From: a candidate division SR1 bacterium
GTDB taxonomy: Bacteria > Patescibacteriota > Gracilibacteria > Absconditabacterales > Absconditicoccaceae
NCBI GenBank assembly: GCA_026397475.1
Contig: JAPLUT010000003.1
Location: 1-48,789 of the forward strand
Length of the DNA stretch: 48,789 nucleotides
Direction of reading: 5' to 3'
Shown here: positions 29,346 to 39,451 of the stretch, piece by piece
How positions within the stretch are numbered: position 1 is the stretch's first letter
Layout of the letters: each line of letters begins with the position of its first letter
Made by a program: the position numbers and the translations under genes
Notes under the pieces: generated by a model
Databases searched by the model: none
Told to the model about the DNA's origin: nothing
The model's input: the letters and a program-made list of their open reading frames with translations, nothing else

Positions 29346-29675
29346 ATTTATCTTTCGATAAAATAAAAAACAGACTTATTTTTTATTCTTTCTCTCTATA
29401 GTGGTCGAATACGTACTTTTTCCATATATTCAAATCAACCCATAGTGTATAGGATATTTTGGCTCAACATCAAGCCAAAATGCCACTTTTTTATTATAAT
29501 TCATAGTGAGTTTGGCTTGTGCCCACCACCTAAGAAGTTATGGGGTAAAAATAAAAATGTTTCCATAAATAAATAAAAAGTCAAATTGTTTTGTTTTTGA
29601 TGTGCCCAAAATTTGCAAATTTTCTGTTTCTGAGTACAATTATAAATGTATTTTACATTACTAGATCTTTGAAAA
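29346..29675. other. Divergent intergenic region between LCP and pilT
   Basis: 330 bp without a gene. It contains the hairpin TTTTGGCT-caacatca-AGCCAAAA (about 29457-29480) and, at its right end, the pilT promoter. No terminator-like T run follows the hairpin on either strand. Confidence 0.6.
29613..29640 (+). promoter_or_regulatory. Promoter of the pilT operon
   Basis: TTGCAA (29613-29618), a 16-bp spacer ending in TTTCTGAG, and TACAAT (29635-29640). The spacer end and -10 box match the promoters at 2598 and 8539. Confidence 0.65.
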
Positions 29676-30746
29676 ATGGCAAACTCATTTGATATAGAAC
29701 AAATATTGGCGCTTATAGAAAAAAATCCAAATATTTCTGATCTTCATTTGTCTTGATGAGAAAGTATTTCTTATAGAAGCAATGGAGAAATCATTAGAGA
29801 AGAAACTGCTTGAAAACTAAGTAATGAGTCTATGGAAATTGTTCTTAGACAGCTTTTTCAATGAAATCCACAAAGATTTGATAAGTTTCTTGGAGACAAA
29901 GAGGCTGATTTTGCCTATGTATCAAAGAATGGTGTTCCCTACAGAGTAAACGCATTTTTCAAAACAGGAAGAATCGGTGTGGTAATGAGAAAAATAAATT
30001 CAATGGCTAAAAAGCTTGAGGAACTTATTTTTTCTGATATTGCAGATAATATCAAAAACAACATTCTTTCTGCAAAAAAGGGACTATATTTAGTTACTGG
30101 GCCTACAGGATCTTGAAAATCAACATCACTTGTGGCAATGCTTGAATATCTTAATGAGACAAGAAATGAAAATCTTATCACCATAGAAGATCCTATTGAA
30201 TTTATTTTTGAGCCTAAGAAGTGTATTGTTTCTCAAAGAGAAATTGGTCATGATACCTGGTCCTTTTCAAATGCACTAAGATCTGCTATGCGTGAAGACC
30301 CAAATATTATTTTTGTAGGAGAAATTCGTGATAGAGAAACGGCTGAATCAGCACTAAGTCTTGCAGAAACAGGACATTTGGTTTTTTCTACGCTTCACAC
30401 AAATTCAGCGGCGAACACGGTAAATAGATATATTTCATTTTTTCCACCAGAGATACAGGACAGTATTAGTGATAGACTAGCTGAATCTTTGATAGGAATC
30501 CAATCTCAGTTCTTAGTAAGAACCAAAGATGAAAAATCTAGGGTTGGTATATTCGAGGTTATGATCAATACTACCTCTATAAAAAATAATATCAAAAAAA
30601 GAGCCATTGATCAGATAGATAGCATTATTGAGACATCATCACTTATTGGTATGATAAATCTTAAAAAATATACACAAAGACTTATTGATAAAGATATTAT
30701 TGATCCAAAAGAGGTGGCTTGGTTATTTTGAACCTCACCGCAGTAA
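29676..30746 (+). CDS. pilT: PilT-type retraction ATPase, 356 aa
   Basis: PilT powers pilus retraction. Start ATG 29676. The Walker A GPTGSGKS lies at residues 142-149 and its last Gly, residue 147, is UGA, which alone shows the code. The Asp box is NLITIEDPIEFIF, Walker B is REDPNIIFVGEIRDRETAESAL, and the His box SLAETGHLVFSTLHTNSAANT completes the family set. The N-terminal domain contains ISDLHLSGGESISYRSNGEI. Ends at TAA 30744-30746. Downstream are small genes and two pilin-like proteins, all on the same strand. A pilT without pilB or pilC here suggests those are elsewhere. Confidence 0.95.
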
Positions 30747-30763
30747 ATATTATTTTAGTTCTT

Positions 30764-30841
30764 ATGGATATTAAAAAATGGACGCCCCAGCAGCTTATAT
30801 TTGATGAGTATACAAACAACGTATCTCCAAAAAAGAAATAG
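30764..30841 (+). CDS. Possible very small protein, 25 aa
   Basis: MDIKKWTPQQLIFDEYTNN, ending VSPKKK and TAG. It lies 17 bp after pilT and 5 bp before another short frame. The reading is consistent but too short to be certain. Confidence 0.4.
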   Translation: MDIKKWTPQQLIFDEYTNNVSPKKK

Positions 30842-30846
30842 AAACT

Positions 30847-30963
30847 ATGAAAAAAAATATGAAAAAGGTTCCTATTATACAATCTAAGGCTAATATTTAC
30901 CACATTAAAGAAGAAATCGAAGCCGATAAACTATTATCTAAAATTCATGAAACAAAGAAATAA
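30847..30963 (+). CDS. Possible very small basic protein, 38 aa
   Basis: Starts MKKNMKKVPIIQSKANIYHI and ends HETKK and TAA 30961-30963. It sits between the 25-aa frame and the 136-aa gene, in the same orientation. Charged and probably helical; not recognised. Confidence 0.45.
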   Translation: MKKNMKKVPIIQSKANIYHIKEEIEADKLLSKIHETKK

Positions 30964-30984
30964 TTTTATATATATAATACTATT

Positions 30985-31395
30985 ATGGCAAACACAAATC
31001 TCATAAAACAGAAACTACCACCTGAACTTCGAGAAAAAGCAGGAAATTTTATTATATCTGATGATTTCCTAAATACCATGACCGATATTATTATTTTGGT
31101 ATTGAATTCTAAGTCTATGGACAATCCCGAAGAAAAACAATCTCGATTTAATCTTTTACCTATGATGAATAAAGAACAAACTGACAAATTAAAAGATATT
31201 CTTACTAGAGAGAAACAAAAAATAATAGAAATCGAACAAAAATATGAACAAAAAAAAGATGAAATCAAAGTAAAATATACACAAAAATGGGAAGATATGA
31301 TATATACAAAGAAAATGGAAGAAATAAAAAAACAAGAAATGGAACATGAAAAAATAGAGGATCAACAAGCAGATAATTTACTTAATCAAATTTAA
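30985..31395 (+). CDS. Hypothetical coiled-coil protein, 136 aa
   Basis: Starts at ATG 30985 (MANTNLIKQKLPPELREKAG) and ends at TAA. The second half is a long charged coiled coil (LTREKQKIIEIEQKYEQKKD onward) and the C-terminus is acidic. There is no signal peptide or membrane segment, and no in-frame UGA. It is followed 3 bp later by the first T4SS-pilin-like gene and is probably part of the pilus or secretion operon. Its general character resembles the small helical proteins at 2658 and 8460, whose operons share the promoter motif. Confidence 0.75.
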   Translation: MANTNLIKQKLPPELREKAGNFIISDDFLNTMTDIIILVLNSKSMDNPEEKQSRFNLLPMMNKEQTDKLKDILTREKQKIIEIEQKYEQKKDEIKVKYTQKWEDMIYTKKMEEIKKQEMEHEKIEDQQADNLLNQI

Positions 31396-31398
31396 TAT

Positions 31399-32043
31399 AT
31401 GAAAAATTTTAATCAAAAGTTTATATCACACCTTAGATCGTATAGAACGTTCCATTTTCTGTTTTTTACGTTCATATTACTCATTACTTCAGTAATTATA
31501 TATATTTTTAATGATAAAATATATGCTCAAGATCTCTTAGAGCAAGCATTCCAGCCCGCAATGACAAATGAAACCATCATTAATTTATGAGTGGGAAAAA
31601 ATGCAGTTGGAAATGAAACTTTAACACAATGAGTTGGTGTAAGTGTGGGTATTGGGCCTAGTTGTGATGTTAATGGACAGAAAATTAGTGAATGAGATAT
31701 TGGTAATCAAAAAACTGCTGCATGATTTGGTTGAGATAATCCGACTTTTTGTAGGAATATATTGTGATGAACCTGGAGTGCCGCATTTATTCAGGGTTCT
31801 ACTACAACACAAGCACCATTGATTGTAAGGGTCGCTAAGTTTCTGTTAAGGATGACTATGGTTCTTTCTATTACTATGGTTATTTTTAATGGAATTATGT
31901 GGATTATAGAATCTTCAAAGTGAGCAGACGTAAAAGATGCTAAAAAAAATATACAACTTATTGTCGTAGGTATATTGATTTCTCTTTTAAGTTTAGGAAT
32001 TATCAACCTTATAAGCTCTATTACCGTGAGTTCTCTTAATTAA
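31399..32043 (+). CDS. T4SS pilin-like membrane protein, 214 aa
   Basis: A first hydrophobic segment (FHFLFFTFILLITSVIIYIF) is followed by an extracellular stretch rich in Gly (many of them UGA) with two cysteines (GPSCDVNGQK, TFCRNILGG). Two C-terminal helices contain VAKFLLRMTMVLSITMVIFN, GIMWIIESSKGADVKDAKKN and IQLIVVGILISLLSLGIINL. The arrangement of a helix, a short polar loop with G-x-x-x-x-x-x-A-K-K, and a second helix is that of the VirB2-like pilins common in Patescibacteria (T4SS_pilin). Start ATG 31399 lies 3 bp after the previous stop. Length is large for a pilin because of the extra extracellular part. Confidence 0.75.
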
Positions 32044-32077
32044 TAATTATTACAATTTATTTAATTATATATCTATA

Positions 32078-32452
32078 ATGATTAAAAACTTTTTACATGG
32101 GATAGTATTTACAACGCTTGGTCTTACAATGCTTTTTTCTACGTTTGCTATTGTGGTAGAGGTTCCTCCTAGTCAATGACAACAAGACGTTATAGTAACC
32201 GGACCAACGCTCGTACAGGGTAGCGAATCTACAATATTTAATATTATTCAAACGATTAATAAATATCTGTGGTTTTCTATTTGAGCTATATGTATGGGAG
32301 TGTTAATTTTTTGATGAATAAAATTAATCACAGCACAATGAGATCAAGCTAAAATGAAAGAAGCAAATAAACTATTAATGTGAGCTCTTATCGGTATTTT
32401 AATTGCTATATTTTCATATGCAATAGTAAGAATTATTGTAAACTTATTATAA
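32078..32452 (+). CDS. T4SS pilin-like membrane protein, 124 aa
   Basis: An N-terminal signal or membrane segment (FLHGIVFTTLGLTMLFSTFA) is followed by two helices, WFSIGAICMGVLIFGGIKLI and LLMGALIGILIAIFSYAIVR, joined by the polar loop TAQGDQAKMKEANK. This is the VirB2/T4SS_pilin layout, with most of the glycines UGA. It starts at ATG 32078, 34 bp after the longer pilin-like gene. Two such genes with pilT suggest a pilus or conjugation-type apparatus; no VirB4 is in the window. Confidence 0.78.
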
Positions 32453-32839
32453 TGTTCTAGTTTTTAACATTTTTTTGATACACCATTTTTCTAAAAAAAA
32501 CTTTAAACTCCTTATGTGGTAGTTTTTTCTTTTTATAAAGTATATTTTAAAATTAAAAATAATTATATATTTTATTTTTTAACTGTATTGTATTTATTAA
32601 CAATCTAACATCACAATATTTATGGATTTTTAATAAAAATATGCTTACTAAGTATTGTTTTTTGTCTTTTAACTTATTGTTAATAAATCTTCTTTATAAT
32701 CTATTATTAATATATTTTAAATTAAAATATAAATAAATAATAAATAATATTTTATTCTGATTTGAATTATGGATTGAATATATTTTTGAGATAGATATAC
32801 CTTTCCTGTTTCCAAATTTTAATTTTTTTGTTCTAACTC
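32453..32839. other. AT-rich region without a gene
   Basis: 387 bp, extremely AT-rich, with many runs of T and A. A short frame from ATG 32769 ends after 17 codons. No terminator with a clear stem was found. Confidence 0.6.
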
Positions 32840-33250
32840 ATGAAGGATATTATCAAAAGAATTAGTATAAGCGTTATTTCATGATTGTTTATATGATATT
32901 TAGCTTATTTGTTTTTTCAGGGTACAATTATTGTTCAGTCTTGATATCTTCAATATAATAATTTATATTATCTTATTTTGGCTTTGGTTTATTTGTTTTT
33001 GTTTATTATTTTTGGAATATATCCTATTCATTTTAGAATGACTAAATCAACCCTATTTGTGCTTGGTATAGCATTAATTATTATATGAGATACTGTAATT
33101 CTCAATGATGTGTCGACACGTGTCTATGCTTGAGATTTGTTTAAGGTCTTATGAGTTGTTTTAACTTTATTGGCTTGGACAAATGTCCTTATTACTGATA
33201 AAATACAAAAGAAGAAACAAGATAAAAATATAGAAATTATAGAAGTGTAA
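32840..33250 (+). CDS. Hypothetical membrane protein, 136 aa
   Basis: Starts at ATG 32840 (MKDIIKRISISVISGLFIGY) and ends at TAA 33248-33250. Four hydrophobic segments fill it: residues about 7-26, 38-62, 66-85 and 95-115; the last 20 residues are charged (DKIQKKKQDKNIEIIEV). UGA encodes most of the glycines. No family is recognised. It lies about 390 bp after the pilin-like genes and is followed at once by the dispersed repeat and the tRNA gene. Confidence 0.75.
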
Positions 33251-33343
33251 AATAAATTCAGAATGTAGAATTCAGATCTCAGAATTAGTAAAATTAAATT
33301 TATTATTTTCTGAATTATATATTATAAATTCTGAATTCGAGTT
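33250..33343. repeat. Solo AT-rich inverted-arm repeat upstream of tRNA-Gly
   Basis: The left arm (AATTCAGAATGTAGAATTCA) and the right arm (TTTTCTGAATTATATATTAT then AAATTCTGAATT) are in inverse orientation around TAAATTTATTA. This has the flanks of the S23-type element at 8698-9132 without a gene between them. Confidence 0.75.
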
Positions 33344-33417
33344 GCAGGCGTAGTTCAATTGGCTAGAACATTTCCTTGCCAAGGAAGAGGTTGCGGGTTC
33401 GAGTCCCGTCGCTTGCT
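33344..33417 (+). tRNA. tRNA-Gly, anticodon GCC
   Basis: 74 nt with all arms: acceptor GCAGGCG with CGCTTGC, D arm GTTCAATTGGCTAGAAC, anticodon stem TTTCC/GGAAG with loop TTGCCAA (anticodon GCC), variable AGGTT, and T arm GCGGG-TTCGAGT-CCCGT. The discriminator base is T and the CCA end is not encoded. It reads GGC and GGU, not UGA, for which a separate tRNA-Gly(UCA) must exist elsewhere. Confidence 0.96.
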
Positions 33418-33489
33418 AATTATTATACAGATAAAACAAAGTTAATATATAAAATATAGAATTAATTATCAAAACATTTGGAAACATAC

Positions 33490-33552
33490 CACTAAATTGT
33501 CGGTTGGACAACCGAGGACTCCCTCGCGAGGCGCCGTCGCCTACTAATTATA
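33490..33552 (+). repeat. Structured remnant with a second copy of the tRNA 3' end
   Basis: CGTCGCCTACTAATTAT (33535-33551) differs at only two or three positions from the tRNA 3' end plus flank, CGTCGCTTGCTAATTAT (33408-33424). Just before it are the hairpin CGGTTG-GA-CAACCG and the palindrome CCTCGCGAGG. It could be a degraded second tRNA gene or an attachment-site scar. Confidence 0.45.
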
Positions 33553-33560
33553 TTGAATAT

Positions 33561-33622
33561 TAAAAAAATCTGATGTAAAGACCAGATTTTTTTAATAAAA
33601 AGCATTTTTTTTGCTTTTTTTA
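33561..33622. terminator. Two successive hairpins before the SLT-SGNH gene
   Basis: AAAAAATCTG and CAGATTTTTTT enclose a 10-base loop (33561-33594) and can act in both directions. A second hairpin, AAAAGCA/TGCTTTT around a T run, follows at 33597-33622. Confidence 0.75.
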
Positions 33623-33668
33623 AAAAAAAGAATATAATTGATGTGTTTTATGTTTATGTGTAAATTGT

Positions 33669-36356
33669 ATGGTAGATATTGAAAAACAAGCCATAAACCA
33701 TGAAAAAAAAGATAAAGAAAATACTATTTCTGATGTTTCTTCTGAAAAAAAAGATTTGAATAATTTACAAACAGAAATAGCTACAAAAAACCTTAAAACA
33801 GAAATTATTGATAAAACTGAAGCTAATATTGATTGGTCATATGACCTTATAAAAGATAGTAAAATGTACCTTAAACTTCAAGAAATAGGCAAAACAAATG
33901 GTGAAATCAAAGAATTTGCTGAAAAAATAGATAGAGTAGTAAGAAAGTTTCTTGATCAAGAATTAATTTGATTTTCTAATGGCATTAAAAATAGTATAAG
34001 TGTTGGTATACAATTTGCTATGATGGAGACATTAACTAAACAATGAAATACATGATCAATAGAATTTTTCAATACATTTTCTGCTATAAAATCAGAGTCT
34101 GCGGGCGCTGCATTTAAATGACTTTATGGCTCTTTTGGTAAATTGTGATCTGCTAATGGGTTTTTTGTGCTCGCGAATAAAGTACAAAACTTAACTTGGT
34201 ATCTTTCTGATAAAAAAAACATAATTACTAGTACTGAAAATATTCCAGAGCTTACAAATCCTAATCAATTTAAAAACCTTTTAAATAAAAATATTTGGTC
34301 TGATCAAAAACAAATAGACAAAATCGATATTACAACACTATTGACCTTAAATTCATCGAAATTGGTTGATATTCATTCTTGAGAAGATGAATTAAAAAAA
34401 ATAATTAACAATGATAAAATATCGGGCGTTATTACTAAAAAATCTATAGCTGCTATTGAAAAATCTCTTAATGCTGCTGATGATGTTTTAGATACAAGAG
34501 GGGAATATAAAAACAAATCATCAGAGCTTGTTGATAAAATTGCATGATTTTTGGATATTACTATTCCTTTCTTTGGAAATCTTGGTGAAATGATTGGAAT
34601 GAGCTTTCCTACAGATGTTTTTGGTGAAAGAAAGGATAGGCCTGTTATAGATTTTGTTCTTGGTGTGCTTGGTTTTCGTGGGGGAGTTAAGTGACTTCAT
34701 AGAGAATACATAAAAGAAAAATTACAAGATTTACACATAGATAATGCTTTTGTGGCTGCTAGTTATGCTCATTTTCAAAAAAATAATGATGCTACTTTGA
34801 CTAATGATACAGAAAATAGTACATGGAAAATGTGTGCTTTATCTGTTTCCGATTCCACTCAAGAGCCTGTATTTAAAGACAAGGTTCCTGCTGATTATGT
34901 GTGATTAAAGAAATCTTTAGTTGAAAACATTGCTACTGCAAAAATAAATCCAATTATGGTAATCAAGTTTGCCCCTGAAGTTGTAACTAATGAAAATGGT
35001 ATACAAACTGTAGATATCGCTAAAATCGATAATAAAGATGATTTCGTAGATAGATATCTGAAATATATTATTCCTTTGTTGGTTGATCCTACTGATGATT
35101 TTATTATGTCCAAAAATACAAATAAAGAATCTTTTGCCTTAGCTGTAATATGAGGCCTAGTTTGAGATAAATATTTTATAGAGGGGGTAAATATTTGATT
35201 AATTAATGCTGCTGATTTTAAAGAATTATCTAAAACGCCTATAACGATAAGAAAAATGGATTATGATAATTATTCTCTCCGTAATTTAACTGATACTTGA
35301 TTGCTTAATTGTAAAATGAGCGAAGATGAATATCAAAAATTTGTAAAAAAGGTAATTATTATTTCAAAAGAAGTAGAAATAAACCCAGAAGATATCCTTA
35401 AAGTTATGGTTTTTGAGACTTGAGGAACCTTTGATCCATCAAAAAAAAATATTGCCGGTTCTTGATCTACGGGGCTGATTCAGTTCATGCCAGATACAGC
35501 GAAGGGATTGGGCACCACTACGTCTGATTTAGCAAAAATGACTGCTTTTGAGCAATTAGATTATGTTCAAAAATACTTTTTACCTTACAAGGGCAGGCTT
35601 AAAACATTAGAAGATGTTTATCTTGCTGTATTTACACCAAAATTCGTTGGAAAACCGTTAAATTATGTTTGATATAGTAAGCCATCCAACGAATATACTC
35701 AAAATAATTGATTTGATACCAATAAGGATTGAGAAATAACTGTTGGAGAAATTACAGAAACAATAAAAAATCGTACCAACAGTTATGTCTTTTTCGACGA
35801 AAAACTCGCTGAGGCTGAGGTCGCCTTAAATATACAAATAGAAGCTAAAACCTTGAATGATATTATTTTGGTTGGGGACTCTCATGCTGGTGGAATTATG
35901 GGCATGTGATGATTTGCTTGAAAGACCCTTTATCATAACTGATATGATTCGTGACAAATTTTGGATATTATCAAAAAAGAAAAGATAGATATACAAAAAC
36001 ATAAATCACTACTTCTTGTTGCTTGAACTAACGATATTACCAAATGACATATATCAAAACTAAAAGATAATTTACTTGCTATACAGAAAGAAATATCGCC
36101 CGTACAGCTTGTTTTGTCTACATTATCTTATGCAAAAACAGAAAATATTGTCTCCCATGCTAAGGTAGACCAAGTAAATGCTATTTTTAGGCAATTTGCT
36201 CAAGAAAATTCATTACCACTTATAGATATTAAAAAAGAAATTACTTTATCCTCAAAAGAATATCAAGACGATGAGCTACATCTTGATTCGTCTTGATATG
36301 CTAAAATAGCAAAAAATATTGCTGCCCATATTATCTGAACTGAAAATATTTCTTAA
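33669..36356 (+). CDS. Lytic transglycosylase fused to an SGNH hydrolase, 895 aa
   Basis: The first 560 residues are helical with no recognised domain. The SLT domain follows: KVMVFETGGTFDP with the catalytic Glu at residue 583, then GSGSTGLIQFMPDTAKGLG, the GLMQ-P-x-T-A type signature. An EF-hand-like loop, DTNKDGEITVGEI, comes next. The C-terminal SGNH/GDSL domain has VGDSHAGG (Ser 738), LLLVAGTNDITKG and DDELHLDSSGYAKI (Asp 868, His 871). The likely role is cutting glycan strands and removing O-acetyl or other esters from peptidoglycan, so one part could clear the way for the other; that link is inferred. No signal peptide is visible, and the charged N-terminus is unexpected for a secreted enzyme. 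Many catalytic-region glycines are UGA. Confidence 0.85.
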
Positions 36357-36371
36357 ACTTTCCTTTGATAA

Positions 36372-37508
36372 TTATTGTAACCATTGATTGATCTTAGTCT
36401 CACCAGCTCATTTTTTTACTTGAGACATAATATCGTTGATTATGCTTTCTAGACCAGGGCCCGTTTTCTGTGTGATTATTCCTGTTGTTGCTTTTCCTAA
36501 ATATTGTTGAATGTTATTATAATTTGTTAGATTTTTTTGGTAGGTTTTTGGACTGATATTGTAAAGCGTATTGATGAAGAATTTAATAATCTTGTCTATG
36601 GTTGGGTTTAAAACCATATTCCCTCCTAGTTGGTTTATAAAAAACTCTTGCTTCTTTTGCTCAAACTGTCCTAGAAGGTTTCATCGAATATTATTTTGAA
36701 TGTCTTGAACACTCTTTCCTTTATATTTTCCTATAATTTTAATCGCTCATGCGAGTTCTGGAGGAGTATAGTATTGTATATTTCATTGTAAAATTTGCAT
36801 AATTGTGTTATCTCACGTTTGTTGTAAGGTAACTGATGATTGTGGCGGTATATTGATAAACACGCCATTTCATATGCCTATAAATATCTTTTCAAGTGCT
36901 CATTGTGTTTTTGAACTAAAGCTTATTTGTGTCTTTTGAGAAAGATCTATATCTTTTTTGCTTATTTCACTAACTGGAACCTCTTTTGTCCCTAGGGCAT
37001 TCTTTATTATTATTAATCATTCGCTTGCTCATCACTGATTGATGATTTTTGCGTTCTGTGATCATATGAAATCGCTGATGCTTGGTATGTTGTTGTATAA
37101 TGGAAGCATCCCTGTTAATAAAACAAAAACGATTCCAATCCCCACAATGCTCATAAATATATAACGAACTCGGTGTGTTATATATGTTATTGCTAATGCT
37201 CCTAAAATAAGCCCAAATAATGTCATAAATTGAGCGCTGTTTAGTCCTATATTGTTTCTAAAAAAGGTATCTCACACTATAAAAATATTGACCAATATAA
37301 TTATAAATATCAAGAAATTAAATATTCTATTACTTCATTGAAGCATATATGTCGTTATTATTGAGACAATAAAGATTGTCGTGTAGAGGCTATGTGTTTG
37401 AATCCAATTCCGTAGTGTTCATGGGTTGCCTGCATATAAAAAATATAGATATATAGCTCAAAGCGCTAATGCCGCTATAATTATTCCTGTTATTGGTTTT
37501 TTGATCAT
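36372..37508 (-). CDS. Hypothetical multi-pass membrane protein, 378 aa
   Basis: Start ATG 37508 (MIKKPITGIIIAALALGAIY). Five hydrophobic segments occupy the first 160 residues; the rest is soluble, with a strand-rich part (about 190-250, containing ISFSSKTQGALEKIFIGIGN and NIPPQSSVTLQQTGDN) and a helical tail (FFINTLYNISPKTYQKNL). It is convergent with the SLT-SGNH gene, with only 15 bp between stops and no clear terminator. The preceding FecR-like gene on the same strand is separated by a terminator. I do not recognise the family; a membrane-anchored extracellular module is a reasonable reading. Confidence 0.72.
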
Positions 37509-37557
37509 ATAAAAAATTAAAAATATAAAGTATTGAGATTATGTGTTTTTACTTATA

Positions 37558-37596
37558 TAAAAAAAACTCCCCTTTGCAAAGATTATTGGGGGAGTA
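37558..37596 (-). terminator. Intrinsic terminator of the FecR-like gene
   Basis: ACTCCCC (37566-37572) pairs with GGGGAGT (37589-37595). On the minus strand it is followed by a T run. The stop codon of the gene is in the loop. Confidence 0.8.
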
Positions 37597-39199
37597 TTGT
37601 ATATTCTTTAATTTCTGATTTTTTTAATATTCACTCTAGTTTATTTTGGTTTTCTGGAGCATACTCTATGAGTATTGCCTTTTCTTCTGATTTTTGAATT
37701 TTTTCTTCATGAAGGATATAGGATTGGGTATAGTTGATTCTTCTGATTTTTGTGGCTGCTCATGATTTGAGTAATCAGGTTATTATGTGTTTGAGTTTTC
37801 TTCCATCGTTTTTATAGAAAAAAATAAGCATATATTGTCTATAATTTTTAAAAAATTATTTTTGAATGTTTTCTGTGCCTGTAGCTGCCGCTGGATGTGT
37901 AGCTGTGCTTTCAAATCATTTATTTATAATTACCGTAAGTGATTTCTCTATAGATATAAGATTTTCTATATATTTTGGTGGGGTATTATAGTTATTCGTT
38001 ATTTTATCTTCTATATTTTTTATTGCTGTTTTGAGTCATTCTACTTTTTGCTTTTCAGTCCCTAGTGTTTTATTGTATGTTATGTTAAATCATTGGCATA
38101 TTGTCTGGATCCTTCTTTCTAGTTTGCCATAAGCAATATTGAAGCTTTCTTCATTGCCTTCTGTAAATGCATTTTCTATCTCTTTAAGTTCTGGAGTATA
38201 AAACTCAGGGTAGAGGCTGGCATTTATTTTTTCGTCTTGTGCTGGATCTAAAATCTGCTTTTCATCAGTTAATACTGAAGAAATTTCTTTTGTAGTCTCT
38301 TCTGCTCATTGTGTTGTCGCTGTCGTATTTAATAAACTAAGCAACATTGTGTCTTCTTTTTTGTCTCAAGATGCTGTATCTTTTTCTGTTGTCAATGCAA
38401 ATGATTGGGAGATGTTTTTTTCTTCCACGGCTTTTGTAAAGTTATCAATATTTGCGAATATTTTTATGTCGTTGTTTTGGATAGCTACTACTTGTTGTTT
38501 GCTTATTGTTGTTCACTTACTTTCTCCATTGTTTTTTGTCATAATGATGTTTGCTCCATTATTTTGGACTATTTGATTTTTTCCAGTTTTTACGAATTTA
38601 AAGTTGAGCGGCTTTAGTTTGTCTTCTTGTTTGATCGTAATGTCGTTGATTGATAGTTCTATTGTTTGTGTCTTTGCTTGTTTTCACTCCATTTGGATGA
38701 AGTTACCATAAATTAGGTTAAGTTTATAGTCGTCTGTGTTTGTCTTTTGGATAATGAGTTTTGCAGGACCTATGATTTTGGATTGAGTTCCGCTGTTAAT
38801 TTCAAACACTAGTTGTGCGTCTTGTTTTAGTAAAATAGTGTCACCATTTCCTATGTTGTTTGTTTTTGCAAGAACACCATTATGTTCAATAAAAAAGTTA
38901 CCATTGAAGGTCACTACTTGTGCTATATAATCAGCTTGAACGGTATTGCTTGTGTTGGATCTTATCGCGAATCGGTTGTAATCTTGAAGATTGTCATTCA
39001 TGAAATATACTCCGTATGTCCCCATTATAAGTACCGCAAAAATCATGGTATAGACAAAATATTTTGCATGGACAAAAGATGACCTTTTGAGAGAGGCCTG
39101 TTTTGTCTTTTTATACAAAATAGATTGATATAGATCTAACTTATCTATATCGCTATATGTGCTATGTTTTTGTGCGTTAAAAAATTCTTTAAGTTTCAT
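37583..39199 (-). CDS. FecR-like membrane-anchored protein, 538 aa
   Basis: Start ATG 39199 (MKLKEFFNAQKHSTYSDIDK). A cytoplasmic N-terminus of about 45 residues is followed by one helix (YFVYTMIFAVLIMGTYGVYF) and then a FecR-like domain (residues about 88-170): ADYIAQVVTFNGNFFIEHNG, GNGDTILLKQDAQLVFEINS, IIGPAKLIIQ. The rest is helical, charged and probably extracellular. FecR proteins carry signals through the membrane to sigma factors, but no sigma factor is adjacent; instead an ArsR-type regulator is divergently encoded 252 bp away, with inverted repeats in between. Only a handful of glycines are UGA. The exact role is not known. Confidence 0.72.
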
Positions 39200-39249
39200 A
39201 CTGTATTAAATATGTGAAATAGAGCATTCTTACACTGCTATATACGAAC

Positions 39250-39315
39250 GAGTAGACATTTTGTGACAACAAAGTGTGTTGTCTAAACCTATTGGTGTTG
39301 ACATATTGTCTAAAA
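39250..39315. promoter_or_regulatory. Cluster of TGTC/GACA half-sites between FecR-like and ArsR-type genes
   Basis: TAGACA (39253-39258) and TGTCTA (39280-39285) form one inverted repeat; TTGACATATTGTCTAA (39298-39313) is a second, imperfect palindrome that overlaps a possible -35 box. Two more half-sites (TGACAAC and TTGTC) lie between them. This would suit an operator of the ArsR-type regulator. Confidence 0.5.
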
Positions 39316-39451
39316 TCTGTCTTTTGTGGCTTTTGGGGATTTAAATTCAGCCTGGATACTTGCTTTTTCTCTTGTATTTTCGTTTTTAAAGCATAGTATT
39401 TGTAGTATATATGGTATATATAGCCATTTATCTATTAGCCAATATCTTAAA

